In this document: positions 51,786-60,633 of the stretch, piece by piece
Position numbering within the stretch: position 1 is the first letter of the stretch
How the letters are laid out: each line of letters opens with the position of its first letter
From: Lunatimonas salinarum
GTDB taxonomy: Bacteria; Bacteroidota; Bacteroidia; Cytophagales; Cyclobacteriaceae
Assembly (NCBI RefSeq): GCF_017811155.1
Contig: NZ_JACVCV010000004.1
Location: forward strand, 62,001 to 126,000
Direction: 5' to 3'
DNA: 64,000 nt
Notes under the pieces: generated by a model
Told to the model about the DNA's origin: nothing
Database searches by the model: none
The model's input: the letters and a program-made list of their open reading frames with translations, nothing else
Translations under genes and position numbers: made by a program

Positions 51786-52802
51786 TCAGGTAGACCTTAT
51801 CTGACTTAACCAAGCCAGATTGATTTCATCGGGCACCTTCATCCTGTCTGCCAATCGAAGGTAACGGGCAGATAGACCGGCTAAATAATCCTGCGCCTTA
51901 GAGGCTACATCGTTTAAGCCTGTTACGTTTTCGACATTCCACAGCTTCACCAAGTGATCGATAATGCGTGCATAATCCCAACCGGTATATACTCCGATCT
52001 TTTGAGTGACAGCAGAAAACTGGTCAAATATAGTGGGGTTGGGACCTCCCTTGCCCATTAGCACCGCAGGCATTACGATCTGCTTACGCATCATCTTTTC
52101 AAAGGCCAACATCGCACCGTTCGGGTCTATCTCAAAAATGCGGGTCATGAATGACTTATAGGCCTTCTCATGACGGGCCTCGTCTCCGGCTATCTGCTTG
52201 CATATTCTTCCCAGCACGGTATCCCCTGCTTTATCAGCCAACTTTCCTGTATTCACGTGGGAAATCTTGGTGGCACGCTCCTGAAAGGACGTATAGATAA
52301 TCGCCTGATACGGATCCTTTTCGGAACGAGGGTCAAATCCATTGTAAATCAATCGGTGGATTGTTTGCTCCACCTGCCTCATATCCACCCTGCCGGACAG
52401 GTAAAGGTACTTATTCAGCAAATCTCCGTGGCGGTTTTCCTCGGCAGTCCAAGCACGAGTCCAGCGTACCCAGCCTTTGGGACTAGTCAGGTTTCCATCC
52501 TCATTCACCCCCTCCAACATATTGAAGTAGGTTTGATAACTCGGCAATGCCTCTTCGGTGATCATATTTCCCACGAGCGACGTAATGATCGTATCAGGAA
52601 TGCCTTCTGAACGTTCCCGAAGCAATTTCACTTGCTCCAACGCGTCCGGCTGGGTCATGTCCGGCAGAAAATCCGTCGGCTGCCAACAATCGTCCGGATC
52701 CATTAAGGTAGAATCTACCGTATCACTCACCAAGTCATTTAGCTGACTGACTACCTCGGCATTCTTTTCTACCTCGTAGTTTATATTTTCTGATTTATTC
52801 AT
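51786..52802 (-). CDS. Acyl-ACP desaturase
   Basis: A 338-residue soluble di-iron enzyme of the plant stearoyl-ACP delta-9 desaturase family, introducing a double bond into acyl-ACP. The two ferritin-like iron motifs are EENRHGDLL (first) and DEARHEKAY (second), with helices between. No membrane span is present. ATG 52802 begins MNKSENIN; a TTG two codons upstream is less likely. It is a single-gene unit with its own terminator. Fatty-acid desaturation here probably adjusts membrane fluidity, perhaps with temperature, but regulation is not visible. Confidence 0.92.
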   Translation of the reverse strand: MNKSENINYEVEKNAEVVSQLNDLVSDTVDSTLMDPDDCWQPTDFLPDMTQPDALEQVKLLRERSEGIPDTIITSLVGNMITEEALPSYQTYFNMLEGVNEDGNLTSPKGWVRWTRAWTAEENRHGDLLNKYLYLSGRVDMRQVEQTIHRLIYNGFDPRSEKDPYQAIIYTSFQERATKISHVNTGKLADKAGDTVLGRICKQIAGDEARHEKAYKSFMTRIFEIDPNGAMLAFEKMMRKQIVMPAVLMGKGGPNPTIFDQFSAVTQKIGVYTGWDYARIIDHLVKLWNVENVTGLNDVASKAQDYLAGLSARYLRLADRMKVPDEINLAWLSQIRST

Positions 52803-52976
52803 ATGCAAGCATTAACTTATTCAAATATGGGAGAGGTCGGTTTCCAAGCACCTACCCGCTACGCAAATTAAACGCATTTACCAATAAAAGTAAAGCGATT
52901 TATCGCAGGGCTACGTTCAAAACACCTCTTTGTTCCATATGATTCAAATCGCCCAATTATTGAGTATGAGACTGAA

Positions 52977-53861
52977 TCAATACGCTAGTCGATAAGCGGC
53001 AACTTTGTCCTTAAAGAAGGTGGGAACCAAGACGATGTTTTCCCCGGGAATAAACCCAATGTCTGCGGTATTGGATTCGGCTGCTGAGGTATCCAATAGA
53101 AGGGTTTCCTTTCCATCCTGAATCAGGTAGATCTCCCCCTTCCAACGGCTAACAAGGAAAGTGCTTCCATCTAGAATAATCAGACCATCTCCCCCTGTCA
53201 CGACATCATTTATCACCTCAAAGGTAGCATCTGAATCATATTTCTTAAATCCCTCGGCATCTAGCCCGTATAGCACTTTGTCCGGTCCAATGCGCAAGCC
53301 ATTGATGTTCGGCTGATCTTCTGCGAAGGTTCCAATGACTCCATTTTCCAAGTACAGGATCTTATTGGCCCTCATATCTGTAAAATACACCCGGGATCCA
53401 TCGGTATCTGCATCATTAAGAAATTGAGCGTTTTCCACTTCGTATTTTTTCAGAATCTCTCCGGTGGCAAGATCAATCTCCACAAGTGCATCTACGTCGG
53501 TGACGTACAGCTTTCCGTCCAAGACCGTCATTCCCTTCGGAGCATGTAATCCTTTCACCCATTCTCGCTCTACGATTTGTCCATCTTTCGAAATGATCGA
53601 GATCGAACCTACCCCATCCTTCTCTGCAGGACCGCCCTCAATATTCGTCACATAGATGTTCCCGTTTGATGGTTCAAAATGAACCGATTCATTGGTGATC
53701 AACTCGGCAGGAGTTTCCCACAGCAAGGTCAACGAAGGAGTGACTGGCTCGGCGATTACTTCCCCGCCGATTCTTTCTGTATTGGTGTTGGAGCTACCGC
53801 ATGCAAAAACTCCCCATCCCAAAGCTATAATCAAGGGAATACTTTTCAATTGATGTTTCAT
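52977..53861 (-). CDS. SMP-30/gluconolactonase-like beta-propeller lipoprotein
   Basis: A 294-residue protein with lipobox GVFAC, then propeller blades: NIYVTNIEGG, HAPKGMTVLDGKLYVTDVDALVEID, NDADTDGSRVYFTDMRANKILYL, INGLRIGPDKVLYGLD and GDGLIILDGSTFLVSRW. The layout suits SMP-30-like and NHL-type propellers; key metal-binding residues of true gluconolactonases cannot be checked by eye. It is a single gene with 168 nt before the desaturase. Role unknown. Confidence 0.72.
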   Translation of the reverse strand: MKHQLKSIPLIIALGWGVFACGSSNTNTERIGGEVIAEPVTPSLTLLWETPAELITNESVHFEPSNGNIYVTNIEGGPAEKDGVGSISIISKDGQIVEREWVKGLHAPKGMTVLDGKLYVTDVDALVEIDLATGEILKKYEVENAQFLNDADTDGSRVYFTDMRANKILYLENGVIGTFAEDQPNINGLRIGPDKVLYGLDAEGFKKYDSDATFEVINDVVTGGDGLIILDGSTFLVSRWKGEIYLIQDGKETLLLDTSAAESNTADIGFIPGENIVLVPTFFKDKVAAYRLAY

Positions 53862-53879
53862 CTGTTTTTAATTTGTTCT

Positions 53880-54081
53880 TAAGCGATCAGATGGAATCTC
53901 GCACGAATTACAGTCGTCCCTCTGTGTGTCGCTTGCGTCGTGCTCGATTTCATGTGTCTATAATTGATTTTTCAAAGTTCAGATGGAATCCCTGCCTACC
54001 GGCAGGCAGGTCGCATGGTTGCCTCGATAGCTATCGGGGCATTCCAGTGTGTGACGATCTCGTCATGCTCGATTTCATGTG
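53880..54081. repeat. Two diverged copies of an extragenic repeat with palindromes
   Basis: A unit that begins CAGATGGAATC and ends GCTCGATTTCATGTG occurs twice in tandem, with starts at about 53888 and 53980. Copy ends (53921-53956 and 54046-54081) agree at most positions. The second copy carries two palindromes: CCTGCC/GGCAGG (53991-54010) and GCCTCGATAG/CTATCGGGGC (54021-54040). It looks like a dispersed extragenic element of the REP/BIME type; the rest of the 412-nt gap (to 54273) shows nothing else. Confidence 0.6.
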
Positions 54082-54273
54082 CTATTAGTTTTTATAATGA
54101 ATTGGTTACTTAGTCTATCTCAGGATAAACCCGCTACTATTATCAACTGACTGTAGGAACATTAGTTTTTAGAATCTCACATGAGTGGGGCGATTTTATC
54201 ATGCAAACACCTACAATCAGGTATTTTACAAAAATAACCAATTAAATTACATTCTCCACCGTAAAACGAACCT

Positions 54274-55884
54274 TTATTGCTTCCTGAACAAATACCAATT
54301 CCGTGGATCGATCTCAATGGGTTTCTCGCTGAGGATAATCGTGGGTTTCCCGCCCAACTCAACCCTTTCTATGCCGCGAGCTGTTTTCACCTCTACCGGG
54401 AGTGTAAAATCAATATCAGGAATACTGACTTCATATTGGTTTTTCCTTTTTCGGCTGACTTTAACTTTGGGCAGATCCGCTTGGTACAAGTAACGCCGTA
54501 AAAACGGCCCAATGGCTTCACCTGACTCCTCTTCCAAAAAAGTGATCAGCTCTTCGGTATCTACCTGATTTTCATAAGTAAACACCTCCTGATCCGCGAT
54601 ATGTTTCAGCAGAGGAAAGAACCGCTCATCCCCTAATAAAAACCGCAAACCGTGCATCATGTACGCACCTTTCGCATATACATCGGAGTGATAGGCCTCG
54701 TCAGAGAAACTATCGGGAGGGCTCACCACGGGCAGCCTATTTTGGATTCGCTTCCGGGCATCCGCCACTTTGGCATGATAAGCTTCCTCCCCGTCGTGTA
54801 AGAGATAAAAAAGCCAATCTCCATAGGAAGTAATGCCCTCATGGATCCAATAATCTGACCAATCGTCAATGGAAACCTTATTCCCAAACCATTCATGGCC
54901 CAACTCATGATGCAGCAGGTGGTCATACCAAACTTCCCCCATACGCACAAACTGAAAATTATTCCCATACGCGTTAATGGTCTGATGCTCCATGCCCAAG
55001 TAGGGAGTTTCCACGACAGCTATTTTCTCCTTCGGAAATGGAAATGGTCCGAAAAAGTGTTCGTGCGTGCGGGTGCTTTGCTCTAATACTTCCAATAGGA
55101 GCGGAGCACGGTGCTTATTTTCCTCCAGCACATACACCACCATAGGTATATCATACCCGGAAATAGACCGAAAGGTCTTGGCTTCCCGGTGCAACCGCCC
55201 CATGGTAAAATTTATATTGTAATTCATGATGGGATAATAAGACTCCCAATGAAAGGTCGCTTTGCCCTGCTCCACCATCCTGTCCTTCAAAAGACCATTG
55301 GCAGCTACCGTGTAAGCCTCTGGCACAGTGATCCGCATCCGCACGCCATGCTTGGGCTTGCTCTTGGGATGATCCAAGCAGGGCATAAAAAGCTTACCCC
55401 CCTCGTTTTGGGAAGAAAGTCCCATCCAATGATACCCAAGATCATCCTTCGTCCAGGTAAAGCCCCCTAACCAAGGAGGATTAACGGCAACGGGCGTGCC
55501 ACCACCATAGACAACTACGACCGAATCGGGCCTCAGATCTCCCAAGTGAATATCAATTAGGTCATTTTTATGGGAAAACGGCAGCGAAATGCCTCCTGCT
55601 TCCACACGCTCAACGGTATAAGCATCGATCAACTGAAACCGCAACTTATCCGTATCGGAAACATATTCCAAGTGAAGGGTGGCATTCCCGGCAATTGCTC
55701 TTTCTTCCGGAAATATCTCCAACTCCAAATACACCTTCGTGATGTCAAAATTAGCCTGTACCGGATCCAAGGGACCACCCCAATTCCAGCTTGACTGTTG
55801 TCCGAAAGCATTCCCGAATGCAACCAAACTGCAAAGCCACAGTACCGCCAAACCAAGTAAAAATCGATCACTCACTAGTCTCAT
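54274..55884 (-). CDS. Secreted M1-family aminopeptidase (short form)
   Basis: A 536-residue zinc peptidase with a cleavable signal peptide ending near FGNAFGQ. The substrate loop reads LGMEHQTINAYG in place of GAMEN; zinc ligands are in HHELGHEWFGNK (about residue 328) and the Glu of WIHEGITSY. It lacks the long C-terminal repeat region of the other M1 enzyme in this window. The product is probably periplasmic or secreted. It is a single gene flanked by the repeat region and a GNAT gene. Confidence 0.92.
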   Translation of the reverse strand: MRLVSDRFLLGLAVLWLCSLVAFGNAFGQQSSWNWGGPLDPVQANFDITKVYLELEIFPEERAIAGNATLHLEYVSDTDKLRFQLIDAYTVERVEAGGISLPFSHKNDLIDIHLGDLRPDSVVVVYGGGTPVAVNPPWLGGFTWTKDDLGYHWMGLSSQNEGGKLFMPCLDHPKSKPKHGVRMRITVPEAYTVAANGLLKDRMVEQGKATFHWESYYPIMNYNINFTMGRLHREAKTFRSISGYDIPMVVYVLEENKHRAPLLLEVLEQSTRTHEHFFGPFPFPKEKIAVVETPYLGMEHQTINAYGNNFQFVRMGEVWYDHLLHHELGHEWFGNKVSIDDWSDYWIHEGITSYGDWLFYLLHDGEEAYHAKVADARKRIQNRLPVVSPPDSFSDEAYHSDVYAKGAYMMHGLRFLLGDERFFPLLKHIADQEVFTYENQVDTEELITFLEEESGEAIGPFLRRYLYQADLPKVKVSRKRKNQYEVSIPDIDFTLPVEVKTARGIERVELGGKPTIILSEKPIEIDPRNWYLFRKQ

Positions 55885-55907
55885 ATAACTAAACTGCCTT
55901 TACGAGT

Positions 55908-56411
55908 TCACAACTTAAGCTCATACTTTTGCTCCACCATAGGCACACCAAAGGTACTGGAACGTCCCTCCTCTACCAACTCGAACCCTGCTTTTCGGTA
56001 CATAGCCCCTGCCTGTACCAGCAGGTCTGTTGTCCATAGATACACCGAATCGTACCCACATTTGCGTGCACTTTCCAAGCACTTCCCGAACAACAAACTA
56101 CCTAAACCAAGTCCCCGAAAAACAGGGGAAATGATAAAATACCGTAACTGCGCCTGCTGGGCGGAACGGTGAACCAGGGAGATAAAGCCTGCAAAATCAC
56201 CCCTGTACTCGGCCAACCATACCCGATCACTTCCCTGCTTAAAATCCCGGACGAAGCCGGCAAAGGTCTCGGCTACATATAGTTCAAAACCAAGACCAAA
56301 TCCAAACTGCTCGTAATACAATTTTCCGTGAAGCCTGATCACGGCCCCAATATCGCCCGGTTGCAACTGATGCCTGATGGCTATTTCAGAAAGATTGATC
56401 GACGAAGACAT
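55908..56411 (-). CDS. GNAT-family N-acetyltransferase
   Basis: A 167-residue acetyl-CoA-dependent transferase. Features are DIGAVIRLHGKLYYEQFGFGLGFELYVAETFAGF at the N-terminus, RVWLAEYRGDFAGFISLV, the acetyl-CoA loop in ISPVFRGLGLGSLLFGKCLE and the C-terminal AGAMYRKAGFELVEE. The layout resembles the GNAT half of MarR-GNAT fusions, but no MarR domain is present. Start 56411 is preferred over 56483 because an exact promoter lies at 56450-56480 inside the longer frame. Substrate unknown. Confidence 0.85.
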   Translation of the reverse strand: MSSSINLSEIAIRHQLQPGDIGAVIRLHGKLYYEQFGFGLGFELYVAETFAGFVRDFKQGSDRVWLAEYRGDFAGFISLVHRSAQQAQLRYFIISPVFRGLGLGSLLFGKCLESARKCGYDSVYLWTTDLLVQAGAMYRKAGFELVEEGRSSTFGVPMVEQKYELKL

Positions 56412-56449
56412 ATGAGCCACTTGACTTGAATCTGTAAGGGTTAAAGACT

Positions 56450-56480
56450 CAAAGCTACAAATTTCAACCCTTCCGGGCAA
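56450..56480 (-). promoter_or_regulatory. Promoter of the GNAT gene
   Basis: On the minus strand TTG, 20 nt, then TAGCTTTG. Transcription would begin near 56444, about 33 nt before ATG 56411. Confidence 0.7.
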
Positions 56481-56564
56481 CAAGCCATCAATGGCTGACC
56501 AGACTTATCAGAATTGCGCAAATGTATGGACAATCAGTTGCTAGAGTCTGTGATAAGGACTAAC

Positions 56565-56576
56565 TTGAACGTTCAA
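56565..56576. promoter_or_regulatory. 12-bp perfect palindrome before the aldehyde dehydrogenase gene
   Basis: TTGAACGTTCAA is fully self-complementary, 67 nt before the ATG at 56643, in the divergent gap. It may be an operator for a dimeric regulator; a chance occurrence is possible. Confidence 0.3.
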
Positions 56577-56642
56577 TTGGCCGGAGACCACACTTTTGGA
56601 ACCGGTTTCCCGTATTAACTCCATACTAAACCTAACAATATC

Positions 56643-58091
56643 ATGCCATCTATTGATGAAATCATGGGCCATGCCCAGCAATCATTTTTAACGTATAAGC
56701 AGGCTTCAGCAGCTTCCAAAGCAACCTTTCTGGAAGCAATAGCTGCGCAGATCGAAGCCATCAAGGAGCAACTGATCCCTTTGGCCTCCTCCGAATCCAA
56801 CCTGCCCGAAGGGCGAATTACAGGCGAAATAGGGCGAACCTTGGGGCAGATCCGCCTCTTTGCAAAACTGGTGGCCGAAGGAAGTTGGGTGGAGGCCACA
56901 ATTGACCCGGCCGATCCGAACCGAGCTCCTCTGCCCAAACCAGACATCCGCCGAATGCTCAGACCGCTGGGGCCTATCATCGTATTTGGTGCCAGTAACT
57001 TTCCACTGGCCTTTTCTACGGCGGGTGGAGATACCGTTTCAGCGTTGGCCGCAGGATGCCCGGTAGTATACAAAGCGCATCCTGCACACCCCAAAACATC
57101 GCAAATGGTGGCAGAGGCCATCCAAAAAGCGGCGGAACTCTCCGGAATGCCACAATACGTCTTTCAGCACGTGGAAGGAGGCATCAAGGAAGGGCAAGAA
57201 CTGGCCGCCCATCCCCTGGCAAAAGCGATCGCCTTCACCGGATCCTTCGGAGGAGGAAAGGCCCTATTCGATACCGCCAACGCCCGTAAAAACCCCATTC
57301 CCGTATTTGCGGAAATGGGCAGTGTAAACCCCATATTTGCCTTTGAAGGAAAGCTAGCTGCCAATTTGGATGCTTTAGCAGCTGCTTACGTGGGTTCCCT
57401 AACGTTGGGGGTAGGACAATTTTGCACCAACCCCGGCTTGATCTTTGTCCCCGAGGCCTTAGCTGATCGCTTTGCCGCTGCAGTGGGTGAAAAAATGCAG
57501 GCTGTGGCCCAAGCGCCTATGTTGCACAAAGGCATTGCCAAAACCTACTATGCCGCCCTACGCCGCCTAAGTGACAACGGCAACTTGACCTGGGTAACGG
57601 TTTCCAATACGGAAGATTTGATCCTTGGATCCCCGGCCTTTGCCAGAGTAGCTGCCTCCGACTGGATAAAAAACGGAGACTTCCAAGAAGAGGTGTTTGG
57701 TCCTTTTGGTATCATGGTAACCTATCGCAATGTAGCCCAACTGCATGAGGCCGTAGCGGCTCTTCATGGTCAACTGACCTGCACCATTTGGGCAGACGAA
57801 GCCGAGATTGCCTCCGAAATAGCGCTCCTCAACCTAATCGAGGAAAAATGCGGTAGAATGCTCTTTAAAGGAGCCCCTACCGGCGTGGAAGTAGGGTACG
57901 CCATGCAACACGGAGGCCCTTACCCTTCTACCACCGACAGCCGCTCCACCTCGGTAGGAGTGTATGCGATCAAACGATTTGCCAGACCGGTAGCCTTTCA
58001 GGATATGCCGGCCCGCTTACTGCCAGTAGAACTGCAAGATGGCAACCCCTTACATATCTGGCGTACAGTAGACGGAAACTGGCAGAAATAA
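56643..58091 (+). CDS. NADP-type aldehyde dehydrogenase (alpha-ketoglutaric semialdehyde DH-like)
   Basis: A 482-residue enzyme of the ALDH superfamily. It carries the KGSADH-like cofactor region VFGASNFPLAFSTAGGDTVSALAAGCPVVYKAHPAHPKTS in segments, the motif AFTGSFGGG, Glu224 in FAEMGSVNP and catalytic Cys261 in GQFCTNPG. The ending is like that of 2,5-dioxovalerate dehydrogenases, which complete pentose and sugar-acid oxidation to 2-oxoglutarate. It is followed after only 13 nt by a GH9 glycosidase, an unusual partner. The substrate assignment rests on family look and is not certain. Confidence 0.9.
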   Translation: MPSIDEIMGHAQQSFLTYKQASAASKATFLEAIAAQIEAIKEQLIPLASSESNLPEGRITGEIGRTLGQIRLFAKLVAEGSWVEATIDPADPNRAPLPKPDIRRMLRPLGPIIVFGASNFPLAFSTAGGDTVSALAAGCPVVYKAHPAHPKTSQMVAEAIQKAAELSGMPQYVFQHVEGGIKEGQELAAHPLAKAIAFTGSFGGGKALFDTANARKNPIPVFAEMGSVNPIFAFEGKLAANLDALAAAYVGSLTLGVGQFCTNPGLIFVPEALADRFAAAVGEKMQAVAQAPMLHKGIAKTYYAALRRLSDNGNLTWVTVSNTEDLILGSPAFARVAASDWIKNGDFQEEVFGPFGIMVTYRNVAQLHEAVAALHGQLTCTIWADEAEIASEIALLNLIEEKCGRMLFKGAPTGVEVGYAMQHGGPYPSTTDSRSTSVGVYAIKRFARPVAFQDMPARLLPVELQDGNPLHIWRTVDGNWQK

Positions 58092-58104
58092 CGCGTAAAA
58101 GCAT

Positions 58105-59910
58105 ATGCGAAAAATACTTTGTATGCTCCTTTTTTACATCCTGGGCCACACATTACAGGCCCAGGATTCACTTTATTTGCGTGTCAACCAATTGGGGTAC
58201 CTTCCGCAAGACAGCAAGGTGGCGTTGGCCTTTTCGAAAAAACGATCCCAAGAGCGGATCCTGCTTGTGGAAAAAAAGAGTGGCAACACGGTTTATGAAA
58301 TCAGGCCAGAACAGGTAAAAACCCGTGACTGGGGCGTATTCCCGTATTATTACACCCTAGATTTTAGTGACGTCCACACACCTGGCACCTATTATTTGAA
58401 AACCAAAAAATCCGGAACAACCTCCAGCTCCTTTCGGATTGGAGAAGATGCCTATGGACACCACCAAGAAACGTTATTGGAATTCATGCGTCAGCAGCGC
58501 TGCGGCTACAACCCCACCTTGGATATGGTATGCCACGCCAAAGACGGCAGAAGCTTTTACGGCCCTGTCGCAGATAGCACCTATTTTGACTTAAGCGGTG
58601 GCTGGCACGATGCCGGAGACCAGCTTAAATACCTGATTACCGGAAGCTATGCCACAGCGCACATGCTGATGGCCTATGAACTTTATCCGGACAGGTTTGA
58701 GGACAACTTCAATGGCCTCGGACAGCCCGGCAGCAACGGCATTCCCGATGTCCTAGACGAAGCTAAATGGGGATTGGATTGGATCCATAAACTCCACCCG
58801 CGAGAGGATATCCTTTTTCACCAGATTGCCGACGACCGGGACCACCGGGGATTCAAGATTCCCAACAAGGATAACTCGGACTACGGATGGGGTGAAAACG
58901 AGTATCGGGCAGCCTATATCGCCACAGGCGAACCGCAAGGTCTCGGTAAATACCAAAGCGAAGCTACCGGTTTAGCCAACTTGGCAGGACGCAGTGCCGC
59001 TGCCATGGCCATTGCCGCACGGATCTGGAAAGAGCAGTTGGATGAACCCGCCTATTCTGAAAAATGCCGGAGGGCTGCGATCTCATTATATGCCCTGGGA
59101 AGGGAAAAGGAAGGCTATCAACAGGGAAACAGCTACGGGGCACCTTACCGCTACAATGAGGAAACGTGGGCTGACGATATGGAGTGGGGTGCGGCCGAAC
59201 TCTATCGACTCACCGGAGAGCAAGCCTACTTGGAGCAAGCCACAGCCTATGCCCTTCAAAGCGCTAACTCAGACACATGGACCGTACGGGACACAGCAGC
59301 ACACTACCAACTGTATCCCTTTATCAATATGGGGCACTATGCACTTCATACCGTCGCCGATGAAGACCTGCAAAAAACGCTGGCCAATTATTACCAAGAG
59401 GGCATCGAATATACCTTGCAACGAGCCAAATCCAACCCCTACCATATCGGAATCCCTTTTATCTGGTGCAGCAATAACCTGCTCACCAGCCTGATCGCAC
59501 AGATTATCCTCTACGAAAAAATGACTGGGGATAAGCAGTACGCCCAATTTTTGGCGGCACAGCGAGATTGGCTCTTTGGCAGAAACCCCTGGGGAACTTC
59601 CATGTTTACAGGATTACCGGCAGAGGGGGAATTCCCCAAGGATGTGCACACAAGCGTCTACGTGATGCTGGAACTAGCTGTACCGGGAGGCTTAGTAGAT
59701 GGCCCTATATACCGCAGTATCCACGATAAACTGCTTGGTCTAACCCTTAACGACCCGGATGAATTTGCCCACCTACAAAACCGCCATGTGGTGTATCACG
59801 ACGACGTAGGAGATTACAGTACCAATGAACCCACCATGGATGGAACCGCCGGTGCCATCCTCATGATGGCACATTTTGGAACACCGGCACATTCCCTACC
59901 CTCCAATTGA
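58105..59910 (+). CDS. Glycoside hydrolase family 9 (endoglucanase-like)
   Basis: A 601-residue secreted enzyme. After the signal peptide (ends near LQAQ) comes the Ig-like CelD_N domain with LYLRVNQLGYLPQDSKVAL (about residues 24-110), then the (alpha/alpha)6 GH9 domain. Catalytic acid/base residues are visible: Asp169 and Asp172 in GGWHDAGD and Glu575 in YSTNEPTMDG. Family members are inverting beta-1,4-glucanases, but some cut beta-glucosamine or xyloglucan-type chains, so the natural substrate is open. There is no carbohydrate-binding module and no type IX sorting tail. It is linked to the aldehyde dehydrogenase gene by 13 nt. Confidence 0.93.
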   Translation: MRKILCMLLFYILGHTLQAQDSLYLRVNQLGYLPQDSKVALAFSKKRSQERILLVEKKSGNTVYEIRPEQVKTRDWGVFPYYYTLDFSDVHTPGTYYLKTKKSGTTSSSFRIGEDAYGHHQETLLEFMRQQRCGYNPTLDMVCHAKDGRSFYGPVADSTYFDLSGGWHDAGDQLKYLITGSYATAHMLMAYELYPDRFEDNFNGLGQPGSNGIPDVLDEAKWGLDWIHKLHPREDILFHQIADDRDHRGFKIPNKDNSDYGWGENEYRAAYIATGEPQGLGKYQSEATGLANLAGRSAAAMAIAARIWKEQLDEPAYSEKCRRAAISLYALGREKEGYQQGNSYGAPYRYNEETWADDMEWGAAELYRLTGEQAYLEQATAYALQSANSDTWTVRDTAAHYQLYPFINMGHYALHTVADEDLQKTLANYYQEGIEYTLQRAKSNPYHIGIPFIWCSNNLLTSLIAQIILYEKMTGDKQYAQFLAAQRDWLFGRNPWGTSMFTGLPAEGEFPKDVHTSVYVMLELAVPGGLVDGPIYRSIHDKLLGLTLNDPDEFAHLQNRHVVYHDDVGDYSTNEPTMDGTAGAILMMAHFGTPAHSLPSN

Positions 59911-59994
59911 GACACAAAATATTTCCCTGAGCATCAATAGCTAAACTAAAGTAATATCCATAAATTGACGGGATAAAACACCGTCTCAAAAAAC

Positions 59995-60633
59995 ATGGTC
60001 CGCCTCCGCTTTCTGCTCCCTATCCTTCTTCTATTGCTTGCTGCTTGCACAAGCGATCAAGAGGAACCAAACACCCGAATGGAGGAAGAGGTGTTTTTTC
60101 AGCTGAATGTGGGTGAAGAGCAATTTGAATACCGCTACCGGCTAGCCGAAAACTATTTAAATGTGGACGGCGGACTGGGCTTCGTGGAACAAAAGCCAGA
60201 CGCCCAGCCTCAAAACTACTTGGTGTTCGTAAACCAATTGGATATACTGCTCATCGATGTGGATGGACACTGTACCATCAACCCAGGAGCCAATGCCTGC
60301 TTTTTTGCCAACTTTAGTTTTTCGCCACAGTCGGGGACCAAACAGGAAAGTGGAATTATCAGCTTTTTGGTCGGAAACTATACCCTAAACAAACAGCGCA
60401 CCAACGACCCGAATATGGATGTCTTTTTCGAAGTAGAGGTAACCCGTACCAGCCAAGAACAGCGCCTGATGGAGGGTACCTTTCGTGGAAAACTCTTTAC
60501 CCGAATACCTAGTGGACGAATACCGGAAACTACACCCAGAATCGATGTTCACGGCAGCTTCCGGGTGGGGATGATCGGAGAAATGGCAGCGCTTTCCCTA
60601 CCTACCCCCAATCGCCTACTTGAACGTAGGTGA
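59995..60633 (+). CDS. Hypothetical lipoprotein
   Basis: A 212-residue protein not recognised. It has a lipoprotein signal (lipobox LLAAC, Cys 19) followed by an acidic linker and a beta-rich body (FFQLNVGEEQFEYRYRLAE, YLVFVNQLDILLIDVDG, FFEVEVTRTSQEQRLMEGTFRGKLF). The last part resembles a general beta-sandwich of small Bacteroidota lipoproteins. It lies 84 nt after the GH9 gene in the same direction and overlaps the tail of the next, convergent gene by 18 nt. Confidence 0.7.
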   Translation: MVRLRFLLPILLLLLAACTSDQEEPNTRMEEEVFFQLNVGEEQFEYRYRLAENYLNVDGGLGFVEQKPDAQPQNYLVFVNQLDILLIDVDGHCTINPGANACFFANFSFSPQSGTKQESGIISFLVGNYTLNKQRTNDPNMDVFFEVEVTRTSQEQRLMEGTFRGKLFTRIPSGRIPETTPRIDVHGSFRVGMIGEMAALSLPTPNRLLERR

